64,000 nucleotides of DNA, taken from Piper betle. Its lineage: Eukaryota > Streptophyta > Magnoliopsida > Piperales > Piperaceae. Positions 24,625-37,223 of this stretch are shown here, piece by piece (position 1 is the first letter of the stretch; each line of letters begins with the position of its first letter). The notes beneath the pieces are model-generated. The model was given only the letters and a program-made list of their open reading frames with translations, was not told where the DNA came from and made no database searches. Both the position numbers and the translations under genes were made by a program. The stretch is taken from assembly GCA_033002965.1 (NCBI GenBank), contig JAURVB010009173.1:1-64000 (forward strand). Direction: 5' to 3'.

Positions 24625-25780
24625 TGTTCGAATATTTTTTAGTGACATGCAAGTATACACGGTCGAAACAAGTAATATAATGATAAATTTGAGTATCGTT
24701 CCCACGAGAGATGAATTTCCTTAAATTAATTAAAGAAAATAATATTAAGAGAAAAATAAAAACAATTGACTTAACTAAATCTAAATAATAACTTAAATAA
24801 AAAGTGAAATTAAAATTATAAAACTCGTTCTAGAGTCGAATTTCCCTTAACATGAATTTAATCTTCATCAAATTTTACTCTTATCTTTTATTCACTCGGA
24901 TTGTCGATCTAGGATAATTATATGACATGGTGGCTCCTGCTCCTTCATGCTTCTATTATTTTGCCTCAATTTCTACCTCCCGGTGATAATTGATTAATCA
25001 ACAAAATAACGCATTAAGAATTGCCTTACAATCGCATACGGTGTTGTGTATCTCCCGACCACAACGACAAACAAGTCAAATGACTCGTCGTATGATGAAT
25101 TATCAATGACTAATCTAATTAATTTCTCCTGAAATCTAATTAAACCTCGTGATCTAAGAAATAGGTGATCAATCTACTCTTAGCATTAAGAACATGACAA
25201 TTTAAACATTCCGATTGAATAAAAGAGTAAAAGCTTAAAATAAATTCAACTAAATCATGTTAAGTTTCATTCTTCTCTAGAACGAAATAAAATATTACTC
25301 CATAATAAAAATAGAAAATAATATAAAAAAGAAACTAGTTTTTATTATGAAAAGAAAAGGATTACAAAAACTAGAACTACTTTTATTACTAAACTCCTAA
25401 ACCAAGAGTTGAGATATGATCAACAACAAATGACCACCCCTTTATATAGAAGTGGAGATACAAGAATTCGAAGAGGGTGTTCACAAATCGACGTAATCTA
25501 ATTAATTATAATGTCCCTTTAAGTTTCTAACTGTTCGACTCCATTGAACACCAATACATTGTAGCCATTGGGTGGCGCCAAGTGTCATGACCAATCAATT
25601 ACAAAGCTTAATTTATTCATCTTTTTCTGCATTAAAACATCAAAATTAAGCATATATAATAAAATATTAATTAACTAAAAAATAAAGTAAAATATTACTT
25701 AATTAATAATGTTTATACCCGGGAAGTACAAAATCATATTAAAAACACGGGTAAATATTATATATTTTAAATACTTAACA
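24625..25780 (-). repeat. Right LTR, inverted
   Basis: 1156 bp; reverse complement of 22176-23332. It joins truncated pol sequence at its intact 3'-type end (TGTTCG...), not at a broken internal position. Confidence 0.88.
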
Positions 25781-25785
25781 GCCAC

Positions 25786-26698
25786 AGACACAATCTTTAC
25801 TGAATCCTCCTTACAACAGGGAACATAACCCATCTAAGAAACGCTGATGTTGAACCTCATTGTCATTGGAAAACTGACAAAAAAATACTCGTCGGAGTAG
25901 CAAAATAGAAAAGCTCACAAAAAGACACCAACTTGTAGACCTTAGTCCAGCCAGCCAAGGCTGCCGCCAGCCACACTTACACTTCCATTGGCCTCCCCTC
26001 AACATCAAGAACAAAGCCCTAACCAAAATCCACTAGAGAGGAAGTCACCATTGCCGTAAAAATCACCCAAAAAAGCCATCTTTCCAGCCTTTGTCCGGTC
26101 AACCGGAGCTACTTAAGGACAAACTACTGCCACCTATAGGTACTTATAATTGCTGGCTACAAACCCAAATCATTACCTTCGAATTCGGCCATCACTGTCG
26201 CCAAAAACGGCAATAAAGCCTAGCCAAAAACTTATTCCACCAGAACTTTTCATCGCCACCACCGCAATCCATCTCTGAACCACTCCTCTGTCGGAGATCT
26301 ACCATTCTGGGCGATATCCCCTCGCTACCATCACCCAAAACGCCGGCGCCGGAGCCGTGAAGTAGGTGTTGCACCACCAGAAAAGCTGGGTCCATTAGCC
26401 ACGTCTATGTCTGTCGTGTCAGTGATTGTGAAGAGTTATCCCATGAACTGATCACGAAACCAAACCGTGTCCACTGACCAGACTGCAAGCCATTTGTAGC
26501 TAGGCACACCTAGCATTTCCTAAAGCTATGACACCATGCTCATTCGAACAAACCCAGAGCTTCAGCTCAATCTATCGTCACTCTAAAAAATAATTTGAAG
26601 ACCTTTCTGATTTCGAATTGAGACGAAACTTTATACCCCACCATTTTGGAACACTATGAACTCAATGACAGGGTTATTTTTAAGATTTGAAGACAAGG
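25786..26698. other. Unclassified sequence hosting flanking insertions
   Basis: Continues the sequence interrupted at 22175 and runs to the solo LTR at 26699. It has mixed composition and short frames only. Together with about 21700-22175 it could be an older, unrecognised repeat. Confidence 0.35.
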
Positions 26699-29426
26699 TG
26701 TAAAATCTGTGACTCAAGTCAAAGTTTTATACTTGAGAACCTATTAGTTTAGCCGTCGGTCTGAATTGAGTTAGTTTTAGAGCACGTGCGCCGAACCGAG
26801 GCTGACCGTGTATTATGAGCCATGAGGGGTCATGTATGCTCAAGTTTATGATGATAACGTCAGTAATACAGGAGGAAAATGATTTATCAGAATATATGAC
26901 AATATACTAGATTTTTTTATTTCATGCATTAGACTGTAGAAATTAGAATTAGGTTGTTTATCATGTTAGGATGTGTTAGATAGGATTTTGGATGGGTTGG
27001 TAGGTTTAGAATATGTTATTTTATTTATTTTGCCATAATTTATTTTATATTTTTTTAAAATTTAATTATTATTATTATCACAAGTCGAGAGCTCGTCAAG
27101 TTTTATTTTCAAAACTGCCCTCGACCATTTCTTCTTCTTCTCCGATCACTTCCTCATCCAAACACCGTTGTCCTATTTCTGTTTCCTTCCCGAGCCCCAC
27201 CGACAACCACCTAGTCCCGCTGGTCACCTCCACCACCCCGACGACTCCCCCGCCATTGCTGCCCTCACCCCCGTCCTTTCCCCCTCCTCTTCCTCCCCTT
27301 CTCCCTGGTTTTCTCTCACAATCGTTATGGCCGCCGCCTTGCAGGCATCACTGCCAGCTACTAACGCCCGAAACCACCTTAGGCGACCCTCCCTAGCCCT
27401 CCCCTCACTTTCATGACCCTTCCCTGGCCTGTGCGACGACATGCATGGCGACCCATGCTGAAAATAGGGCTGCCACTTGCATGCATTGTCGGCGGCAACT
27501 AGCACCGCTGTCGGCTAGTCTCACGCAGCAGTCGACCACACCATATACCCCCCTAGCTGACCTCAACCTTCCCTAGCCCTTCTCCCCTCTACCTAGCCGA
27601 CCCCATCTCTTGGCAACCTTCCCCCTAGCCGGTCACAACCCACAGTCGCCGTCGTCGGCGACTGGCAGTCGCCACCGGCCAGTGGTGCTCAGGCCACCTC
27701 AAACCACCTCTTCCCCTTGCCCATTTTGCTTGTGGGATGGCAACCATAGCCGTCGTCACCCTCCCCACTACACCCCTAACTTATGTATAAAGATTTAATT
27801 TTTATTTTATTTTTTATATGATTGACCATCATTAGCATGTGCATCATTTTGGTAATATTCATAGATTTGATTGTGTATTACTTTTAGGGTTTTAAAATTA
27901 TATTGTTATAATTATGAAAATTACTTGATTAGTTAATTACAAATATGTGCTTGTCAATATTTGTTAGATAATTAGACTCAAGAATTATGCATCTAGTTCT
28001 AATGATTAAGTTGTCATAATTAAGTATTAGTTTGATTATTAAAAGAATTATAATATTTAATTAGTTAATTGATATGTTTAAATTACATATTAACAAATGG
28101 TGATGTTGATGACATAATCACTTAAGACTATAAATTCATATGACATGATTATTAGGATTTGTTTAGATTGATCAAGATAGACATAATTGTCGTAGTGTTG
28201 TTTGATTTATCCATCATGTCATTCATAAATTATATGGGTGTGCATGGGCATTAGAATTTAGTATTGTTTGAGTAGGTTCGGTGTAGGAGCTCGCCGCATG
28301 CGGATACCCTATTTGGAGCTTTTACCAGCTCTACTTAGGACTCGTACTTTGTTTGTCAGATCTCTTCTATTGTTGCTTTGGATTGTATGTTATAAGAATG
28401 TTAAGTGGAGATTTATTGAACCCCACTTAACATGGGTCATTTTAGCAAACCGATTTTCGAAATTAATAATCCTCGAGGATGGGATCCCTTGAGTCTGATT
28501 TCAAAAACAAGATCTATTGCAAGTTGCCTTTGAGCCTAAAATATTAAATCCCTTCCCATGCCTATATAACGATTTTTATCGAGTTTTTAGTGAGACAATA
28601 GATGGAGAAAATGACTCGCACGAACCATTAGCTGGTACACGTGCCAGTCACAGTGGGCTCTTGATTAGTGAGAGGGTTGTTCTATTCCTAAAAAATCCTA
28701 ACAACCCGTGTTTTGAGTTCCTCATACCCGAAGAAATATGGGGTTTATGAGTACTATTTAGTACAATCACATCCGAATATGTGGTTAAAAGGGTACTAAA
28801 GGAGACTGCCTGAGAGTATTTGGCCTTTGTACTCGAGGCCAAGAGAAATATGGAGGATCTAAGAGGGTTTAGGTTATACTGGAATTCCTGAGGGACTAGA
28901 AGAAGATGAGAAAATGCTGATAGAGGCATCTAACTAATCAGCTTAGGATGTTATCTAGACTATAGCTCGATGGCTCCTTAATAGTTATTCTTATGAGAGT
29001 TCTCTTAGAGTGTATATATGTTTTTCTTTTCATGAGAGTTAGCTCTCATTGACAATTTGATATTAGTTATTTTCTGGACCAGTGACAATCATTGCTGACA
29101 ATTTTCTATTATATATGTAGGTGAGCATTAGACACAATTATATATACTAGAGTTGACAAATGAGCAGTCACATCTTTGTACACACACATGTGTGACAATT
29201 GGACGCTTATTTGTGATGCTGGTGAATGTGTAAAATTTGTTATGAAATATTTTGATGATGATTAATGTATGGTTAACTTGTTTTGGTGAATAAAATTGGT
29301 AAACATGAAATTAGTAAATTTTCAGCTATGTAAATGTGAATGGTAGGTGAGTCAAGACCCAGTTAGGAATTATGACTTGGAAAATAATGTGATGTTAATA
29401 GGATGTGGTGTTGTGACAGGTCTTGT

Positions 29427-29430
<4 letters not shown>

Positions 29431-29468
<38 letters not shown>
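29431..29468. repeat. (AT)19 microsatellite
   Basis: 38-bp perfect AT run within copy A. Confidence 0.95.
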
Positions 29469-29472
<4 letters not shown>

Positions 29473-29615
29473 TGTCATTTAATGATAGACATGACAATAT
29501 CTTTATTGCACTTTTAGAAAAAAATTTGTCCATCTATTTATAGGATTTTTATAATATTTAAATCAATTGTGGTGTGATTTTTATTTTTGGTGTGATTTTT
29601 TGTTCTCATCATATC

Positions 29616-32574
29616 ATTCATGTAACACCCCAAATCCGGTTCACACTCGTGAACCGAACCGGCATGTTACAGGCCCCGGTTAGGTCGGCTAACCCGAACC
29701 TAACTCATGCGGATCCAATCTCGGCGTCTTAAGATGAAGATACAACTTGCATATGCATGGATGAATACATAAAACCCTAACATGGATACTACATGGATGA
29801 CATGTAACCAAATTTCACACCAACACAATTATCAATCAAAATTCAGTACACACTAAAATCTAATGTACAGAATATTCACTTAAAATGAATTATGGGCCAC
29901 CCTGTCAAAATCATATATTCAAACATATATACGCATAGCAACACTAGCATTCACACATACTTCTCATCATATCTATAGTTCATCATTCATCTGAACTTTG
30001 AGTCCTAACCCATTACACTCTTGTTGCGCTACTCTGATCATTTCATCATTCTATCATGTCTCAAGCATTTAACATAACATGTCACAATATAATAACATCA
30101 TAAACAAAATATTAAACATTCAATCAACCGACATGTGTGCACAGCGACCTCATTGCTCCTCCGTCCAAGCTGGCTCCTCCAACTCGTGATTATTACCTAC
30201 ATATAGTATAAAAACACGTCAGTAACAAGTGTTACTGGTCCGGAAAATAAAATAACTATAACAAACTGGCTATGAGAGCAAACTCTCATATGAAAGAAAA
30301 CATCATATACTCCACGTGAACACTCTGAAGGGCACTACTGAGGAGCCACTGGGCTGCAGACCCGGTAGCATCCCGAACTTACTGATCTGCTGCTGGTACT
30401 ATGCTACTCTCAGCACTTCTTTTCAGTACTTCTCGTGAAACTTTATCCTAAGCCCTCTCCTTACCTCCATATTTCTCCTGGCCTTGAGCACGAAGGCCGA
30501 GTACTCTCAGGCAGTCGCCTTTAGTACCCTTTGAACCACAAGTCCGGACATGCGCTGTACTAAACAGTACCCGTAAACCTCCACGTTCTCCGGGTGTGAG
30601 GAACTCAAACGCGGAGTTGTCAGGATCCCTCGGGAATGGAACAGTCCGCTGGCACTAATCCAGAGCCCGCTTTGACTGTCACGACATCCTCTGCATGGTA
30701 CGTGCAGTCGATTTCTCCATCTCTCGTCTCACTGAAAATGCGAAAACTACATATATATAGGGCTGGGTAGGGATTTATATAATAGGCCCGAAGGCAACTT
30801 GTGGTGGATCTTGTTTTCGAAATCATCCTCGAGGATCTCATCCTCGAGGGGTTATTAATCCGAAAAACTATTCGATTAAATGGCCCGAGTTAAGTGGGAT
30901 CCGATAAAGCGCCACTTAACTCGTCCTGTAGGCATTAAAACAAACATACAATAGAAAAGAGTAAAACAGACGAGTCCTAAACGGACCTGGTAGAAGCTCC
31001 AAGCGTGTCATCGCGCCTAGGCGGCGAGCTCCTATTCCGTACCTACACATCAAAACTAAATACTAACGCCCGCTAACTAAATGATGCATCAACTCAACAC
31101 AATTAAACACAAAATCATCAATCGTCAAATAACCATAAATATGAAAATAACTCTAACTCATCCTATTCATGACAATTTTATTGTATTTTTCCTAAGTTAC
31201 ATCATACACGATTATCATGCTCAATTTACTTACTTCATTAGATCACTTAACCTCCATGAACTATCAATCACATCATGTAACTTATCACTTCATCACTTAT
31301 CCTCCATGCACTATCAATCACATCATAAATCAATCCTAGCATGCTGTGCTAACAATCATCATCAATTTTAAATAATCAAATCGGAGGTAATTATACCTCA
31401 CGTCGTCGGCAATCGGCGACGGCTAGGGTTCCGTCGCGCGTCTCGGAGCTCGAATTCGGCGCTCCTCGGCGTCCGACGTTCGATCGAGTCCAACTGGGTG
31501 AGCTCCGCGGAAGATCCGGTGAATTCCAGCGAATTCCAGAAATTCCGATTTTCCGGCGTTTTCCGGCAGCTACTGGCGGTTTTCCGGCGGCTTCCGGTGG
31601 TTTTCCGGCGACAATAGCCGGCGGCGTCTACTAGCCGGAAAGTGGTCGTGTTGGGTACCCTCGGAACCGGCTCGGCGAGCCCGACTCATCTATGACATCA
31701 GCGTGGCCAATGGAGGCGGCGGCTCGCCGGAAAACGGCAAAACAGAGCCGGCGGCGATGGGTCGCTAGATCCGGCCGGCCACGGTGGCGACGGCCTCCGT
31801 TCCAGTCGGGGAAGGTCGCTGGAAGGCTGAGGGTGCTGAGGCGACCGACCGATCGCGGCGGCGCTGGTCGCCGGCGGCGGGATCGGCGACGGAAGCGCAA
31901 CGCGGGCGCGGCGTGGCTTCCTCGCGTCGCGGCGGTCCGATGGGGGCCGGACCTGGTCGGGGCGGCAGGGCGACGCCGTGGCCGGGCTGGGCGGCGTCGA
32001 TCGGCGGCCAGGCGGCGTCGGCCGTGGCGGCGGTGGCGCGCGAACAGGGGCGGCGCGGGCGAGGGTTTGGGGAAGAAGAAAGGAAAGGTCGAGGGTGTGT
32101 GTGGTGGCAAACTCGTAAATATTACTTGACTCGTCTCCGGCTCGAGTCAAGTATAATAACTAAGTCGTATTAAATCCTAAAAAAATATTCATAAAAATCG
32201 GGAAAAAATCCCGTAAAATCAAACAACACCACAACATTATAATGATATGCTCTATGACTAACAACCCACCCAGACTGCCCGAACGCGTCCTAACGCGGTA
32301 AACGGCCTAATACTAATTCTACGATCCACTATATATAAAAATAATAAAAAAATGACTGGCATACTCTCATATATCTGATAACTCATTCTGTTCTGCTGTG
32401 TTCATGACGTTATCATCATATACTTGGGTACGCATGACCCTCATAGCTCATACAGCGCGACTGGCATCGGCTCGGTACACGTGTCCTGAAACTGACTCAA
32501 CTCGAAAAAATAACGGTCGACCCGACCGGTTCTGAATATAAAACCCTAACTCGAATCGTGGGTTTTACAATTCA
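29616..32574 (-). mobile_element. Giant solo LTR (copy B), nested and antiparallel in copy A
   Basis: The LTR is 29621-32569 (2949 bp); on the minus strand it begins TGTAAAACCCACGATTCGAG and ends GGGGTGTTACA. It is flanked by perfect 5-bp target duplications ATTCA at 29616-29620 and 32570-32574. Perfect ends and duplication with no internal region identify a solo LTR. A GC-rich island at about 31390-32100 gives long chance frames on both strands. The family is Ty3/gypsy, judged from the related copy at 53788-55813, which is followed by a Met-tRNA primer site. It inserted after copy A. Confidence 0.88.
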
Positions 32575-32760
32575 CGTAGTGCCTTACTAGGTTATGCACT
32601 CCATACGTTCATAGTGTAATACTTTTTCATCTTATGAGGCTTAGAGTAAGTCTCTTCTACTTTACTTTGGGTTGACCAAGTTAATTGAACTTGAGAATTA
32701 GTTTGGTCCCTTATAATATTTTTAGTTCGGTTAATACCAAACCGGATTTAGGGTGTTATA

Positions 32761-35378
32761 GAAGGAACAAACCAAGGTATTAAAATCGAAGCTATCAAAG
32801 ACGGATGAAATAATAAAAATGGCAAAATTCATTATCTTGTGTAAAGTAAAAAATTAAAGAAAAATAACTAATATTAGATATCCTAATGCAAAAATGACAA
32901 AATTCATTATCTCTAGATATTTTACCATTAGAAAAAATAAACAAAACTATTAGAACTTAACCCAAACTCACCTTTATTTAATTGATTCATACCCAAATCT
33001 CAACCGAAACTCCATGTTTACGGGCATTATTGATTTTAAATTTAGAAACACCGTAAAATCGTAAAATTGTTAAAGAGTACCCTTGAATAATAAATAATAT
33101 ATCTTCTTACTATTAAATGATAATTTCCTCAATTTATTATCCCAATACCCTGAAAGCAGGAATGTTCACACTCTAGCTAGCTACCATGAATGCTTACAAT
33201 GCGGCTGGTATTTATACGTATATATACTATCACACCATGCGAGATCGGCATAATGCGAATTATTTATTTATATATAATCGTTTTAATTACGAGTACCCAA
33301 GTTTAATTATAGCGATGCAGACATATTTTTTAGCTCCAGTCAAGAGGAAGTTAATTGATAAAATCCCAAATCCCAACACAAAGAAACCAAATCCAGCAAG
33401 TTAAATTCTTCATCTCTTAATCAGGAGATCAGCAGCCCAATCCCCAATCATTAACACCTCTGCAGCTTGCCATTGTTTTTGGTTATGGTTTCAGGACCCC
33501 CGCACCACCCACCAATTGCACCACTCATCTTCCATTGTTTTCTGCGAAAGAGATGATCAGAAAAACAACTGTTCAACTCTGAAACACATTTAACACTAAA
33601 CTTTCCCAGCTAATCAGCACCTTCCACCTGCCACTCCGATCACGTTTTCTATTGGCAAAAGGACTCAAATCGAGGTGGGTTTTCTCCAATTCATTATTCC
33701 AAATGATTGACTGTCACGTTATTGTACAACGTGAAAGCTGTTCTTTATGCATTTATTTGGAGGTATCTTTGAACTTTGAATGGAATTATATATATTAAGG
33801 GCCGGCATTTCATTGAGGAATGAGGGCGGTGCCTGGTCAGCCATGGAAGTGATCAGAAGGAGAAGAAGGAAGAAGACATGACCAATTTACGCGACATGCA
33901 TTAGATCTTGACCTCCATATTCAGTACTTGTCCTAGCAGTATACCACTTCTTACATTCCTTGATCCTACGACTCTACAACTCTAGCTAGCTTGTGCTTGA
34001 TATCATATGTCTTTTCGAAAAATTCCCATTTTTCTTGTAATCTATTACTAGCTGGGTGTACTTAGACTACAGAAAAACATCAATGCTTGCTGTTGAAAAT
34101 AGTACTTTGTACCTGATATATACTCGTATAAACAAATTATCGCATATATGAACTATATTTAAGCTTTAACTAATTCTCTAATTGCACGTAAGTTTGTACC
34201 TAATTTGTCTGTATTACAGCTTTCATGATCAATAAGAAATAGTGCTTCAACTCTTAGTTACATGTGTTAGTTGGGTTTTGTTTTTTACGCGAAAAGAAAA
34301 CACCTCTGCTATATTTGTGCCTTTCAATTGGTTTTCGGTATCCGTCTAAGGTCATCTTCCTAAGGAAGCATGGTGGAGTAATATCATAGCCGATGATGCT
34401 CTTCGTGACAACTGTACAGCTCTGTTCAAACTGCTAGCCCGCAGGCATTAACTACGAAGAATGATTGATGGTGAAACAACTTTGATCAGAGTAAGTTCGC
34501 TGATGCATCGAAAAATGCCGGGTCTTAGAGGGAACTCTTTGATGCAATTGATGGTCAGAACACTATATATGTAGGAGGAGATAATGCTTAGCTTCGGTTC
34601 AATTTGAAAGTTGCCTAACCAATGAATGTCAACTCGTTTTCAGGCCTATCTCCAATTGGTCACTTAAAAGGGTCTCTATCCTTTGCTTTCTGAGGGAAAA
34701 CCTTGGGAGAATGGTGCTCTTGTGGCTTTTAATATGGTTCTTTTCTTGCACTGTAAACTGTCCACGTTTATCGTCTTGTTCATTTTGTTTTTTGCATTTA
34801 TCAACACCTGTGTTTATGAACCGTAGCTTAAACATTGATTTTCATTTGATATTTATAAGTCATTGCCTTGATATTTTACTCGGCAGACACAGAATCCGAA
34901 GGTGACCAGATTCCCTGTATGCTTTCGTGGAGAAGTTGCATTGCTAGTACTGAAATTGAAAAAAGGAAAATGTGAATCATATATAGCTCTCTCCAGCTAG
35001 CTTATTCTGCTTGTTCTTGAACTTAAATGAAAAATCAATGCCATATATATATATGAGCTTCCATAATGTCTTGGCATATGCTACCATTAATTTGCTAGTT
35101 ATGAGCTTCTAAACAGATTTGAGGTGGTAAGTGTGCAGAGAAACAATCGTTTCCAGGCATGCATTGAATTCTACTCTATAAACAATCAGAAGAATAGCAA
35201 ATTGAATAACTACTTGCATCTATACGAACCAAGGCAGTTACCTCAATGACAGAAAGGTTTTAAATGAGGTGACATCATATTTTACAAGACCCATCCTCTG
35301 AAACTGTAAATAAAAGTTTGAGAGAAGATAAAAACCACAATGGTCATTATTTTCAACCTTTATTTTATACCGTGATAG
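32761..35378. other. Intergenic stretch with no recognisable gene
   Basis: AT-rich, with only short frames (such as 33186-33404 and 34711-34905) that resemble nothing known. No structured repeat or RNA gene was noticed. Confidence 0.4.
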
Positions 35379-37223
35379 TAGGGCTACTAAATGAGTAAGT
35401 AAGCCGAACTCACCTTGTGCTCGAACTTGACTTAAATATTTCGAGGTTCGTTCGAACTCGACTTGAGATCGAATGAGTTTCGAGTATATATGCTCGAAAT
35501 TAACTTGAATATTTATGATTATACTCGAACTCAAATATACTTAAACTATTAAATTCTAAGAGCTCGAAACCGACTCGTTAGGAGCTCGAAATGATATCGT
35601 TTGGAGCTCGAAACCAGCTCGTTGGGAACTCAAAACCATCTCGTTTAGGAGCTCAAAAGTAGATCGTTTTGGAGAAAAATATACATTTATAAAGATTAAA
35701 AAATAATAAAATAGACTATCAACAAAATAATCTATCATACTCACAATTTCGATGGTTTTTTGACAACTATTGCCGGCGGCGACTACCGCTAGAATGGCAG
35801 TGGTATAAGGTACCGTTGGCACAGGCTCGATGGGCCTGATACATCTACGACATCAACAAGATAGGCGGAAGTGGTGGCTTGCCGGAAAAAAGGGTAAAAT
35901 AGGGGTGGTCGTGGTGGGGCGATGAGATCTGGTTGGGATGGGCGGCGCTGGGTTCCACTCAAGTTGGGGAAGGTTGTTGGAGGGTCGACGACATCAAGGC
36001 GGCGACGGTCACCAGCGGCAAGATCGGTGATAGGAGCACGGCGTGATTGCGACAACTTCATCGAGTTGTGGAGGCCAGGCGACGGTCAGATGCTAGGGGG
36101 AATGGTCGGCAATATTTTGGCGCTGACTAGCATTGTCCATTGTCAATCTGTGGTGCGGTGATGGGAGGCGGCATTGGTGACAGAGAAGGAGGGTGGCGTC
36201 GAGGGTTTGGGGGAATGAGAAGCGTTGGGGGGAGGGGGGAAGACAGTGGCAATATCGTAAATAAAAGTTAATTTTTCTCCAACTCAAGTTAAAAGAAATA
36301 AATAACTCGTAATAAATCCTAAAAAAATTCAAAAAAATAAAATAAAAATCCTATAAAATATAATATACACCATAACATCACAATGACGTATTCTATAACT
36401 AATAACCCACCCAAACTACCCCATAACGCTTCATAATACATTATTCGGCATAAAAATAATTCTAATACATAAAAAAAACATATTGCATACTTTCACATGC
36501 TCTAATAACTTATTTCCTATCATCTTTCTGGCGTTATCAGTATATACTTAGGTACACTTGACCATCATAACTCATAGCTGACCTCGGCTCGGCATGCGGT
36601 TTATAAAACTAATTCAACTCGAACCGATTGGTTCGAGTCATGGGTTTTACATATGAGTTTATTGATAGATGTCGGATCATATAGGAACCTAATTATAAGT
36701 ATGATATTTTTATATATGTATTTTTATCTTGGTAATGAACTGTAAATCTTTTGGCTATCTTATCCATGTTTTTAATGGTCTGTCTCTTATATAAGTCATA
36801 ACATGCATAATTTATTAAGCTTACGATTTTAGTTAATTAAGTCATGATAAATAATTAAATTATTGTGGAAGAGATTTTCTGCAAATAGCAAACTCATTTT
36901 AATTAAAATTGATTTTTGTTCTTTTATTATAGTAAAATTATTTGTTAGAATTTGTATTAATAGTCAATAATAAGATTTATCTACGATTTTAAATTTATTT
37001 TAAGTAGATAAATGATATTAAGTATATTATTATATTATATTATTGAGTCAAGTTCGAGTCGAGATACGAGTCGAGTTGAATCGTACACTGCCTTGCTTAA
37101 ACTTGACTCGTAGGATTCGAGTTTGAATTGATTTCTAGCTCGAGCATTTAAATATTGAATTTCGAGTCGAGTTAAGCCGAATGTCAAATATTCACAAGTT
37201 AACTCGTTCAATTAGTAGCCCTA
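35379..37223. mobile_element. hAT-like relic carrying an LTR fragment
   Basis: The left end TAGGGCTACTAAATGAGTAAG and the complement of the right end, TAGGGCTACTAATTGAACGAG, form an imperfect terminal inverted repeat. The outer parts (35379-35700 and 37030-37223) have the CTCGAACTTGACTCG-type wording of the other hAT-like elements. The centre is occupied by a fragment of the giant LTR family. An 8-bp target duplication is not evident. Confidence 0.6.
35745..36651 (-). mobile_element. Giant LTR family fragment (copy C)
   Basis: On the minus strand it starts TGTAAAACCCATGACTCGAA and follows copy B for about 900 bp: CGAGCCGAGG, TGATAACG, GTTTGGGTGGGTTATTAGT, then the GC-rich part with GGCAACAATAG-like sequence. 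It breaks off near 35745, so about two thirds of the LTR is missing. It lies inside the hAT-like relic. Confidence 0.75.

Larger units (their letters stand above)
22171..25785. mobile_element. LTR retrotransposon with LTRs in inverted orientation
   Basis: A 3605-bp insertion (22176-25780) flanked by the perfect 5-bp direct repeat GCCAC at 22171-22175 and 25781-25785. The left LTR (22176-23332, 1157 bp) reads TGTTAAG...CGAACA. The right LTR (24625-25780, 1156 bp) is the same sequence reversed, beginning TGTTCGAATATTT and ending CTTAACA. Differences number about a dozen by eye, close to 99 percent identity. Between them are a primer-binding site and a truncated gag to pol start. Normal LTR elements have direct repeats, so the structure is aberrant. 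The left-side organisation (LTR, Asp-tRNA-like primer site, CCHC gag) fits the Athila-like branch of Ty3/gypsy. Both LTR ends are intact, so integration probably used these inverted ends. Confidence 0.88.
26699..32760 (+). mobile_element. Giant solo LTR (copy A), interrupted by copy B
   Basis: Begins TGTAAAATCTGTGACTC and ends GGGTGTTATA at 32760. After removal of the nested copy B and its duplicated 5 bp, the LTR is about 3.1 kb. It shares landmarks in the same order with copy B and with the LTR at 53788-55813: TGATGATAACGTCA near its start, GGAGCTCGCCGCATG with the CTCGAGGAT block at about 28290-28490, and ACCGGATTTAGGGTGTTA at its end. Flanking 5-mers CAAGG and GAAGG differ at one base, a possible decayed target duplication. 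No internal retrotransposon genes remain on either side. It carries an (AT)19 run at 29431-29468. Confidence 0.75.

Noticed and set aside
27013..27416. Pro/Ser-rich frames
   Set aside because: Part of the GC-rich segment of solo LTR copy A; no domain.
31631..32173. Several long open frames on both strands (130-160 codons)
   Set aside because: They lie in the GC-rich part of a solo LTR with exact ends and target duplication. Frames are open on both strands at once, are low-complexity Arg/Pro/Gly and resemble no family.
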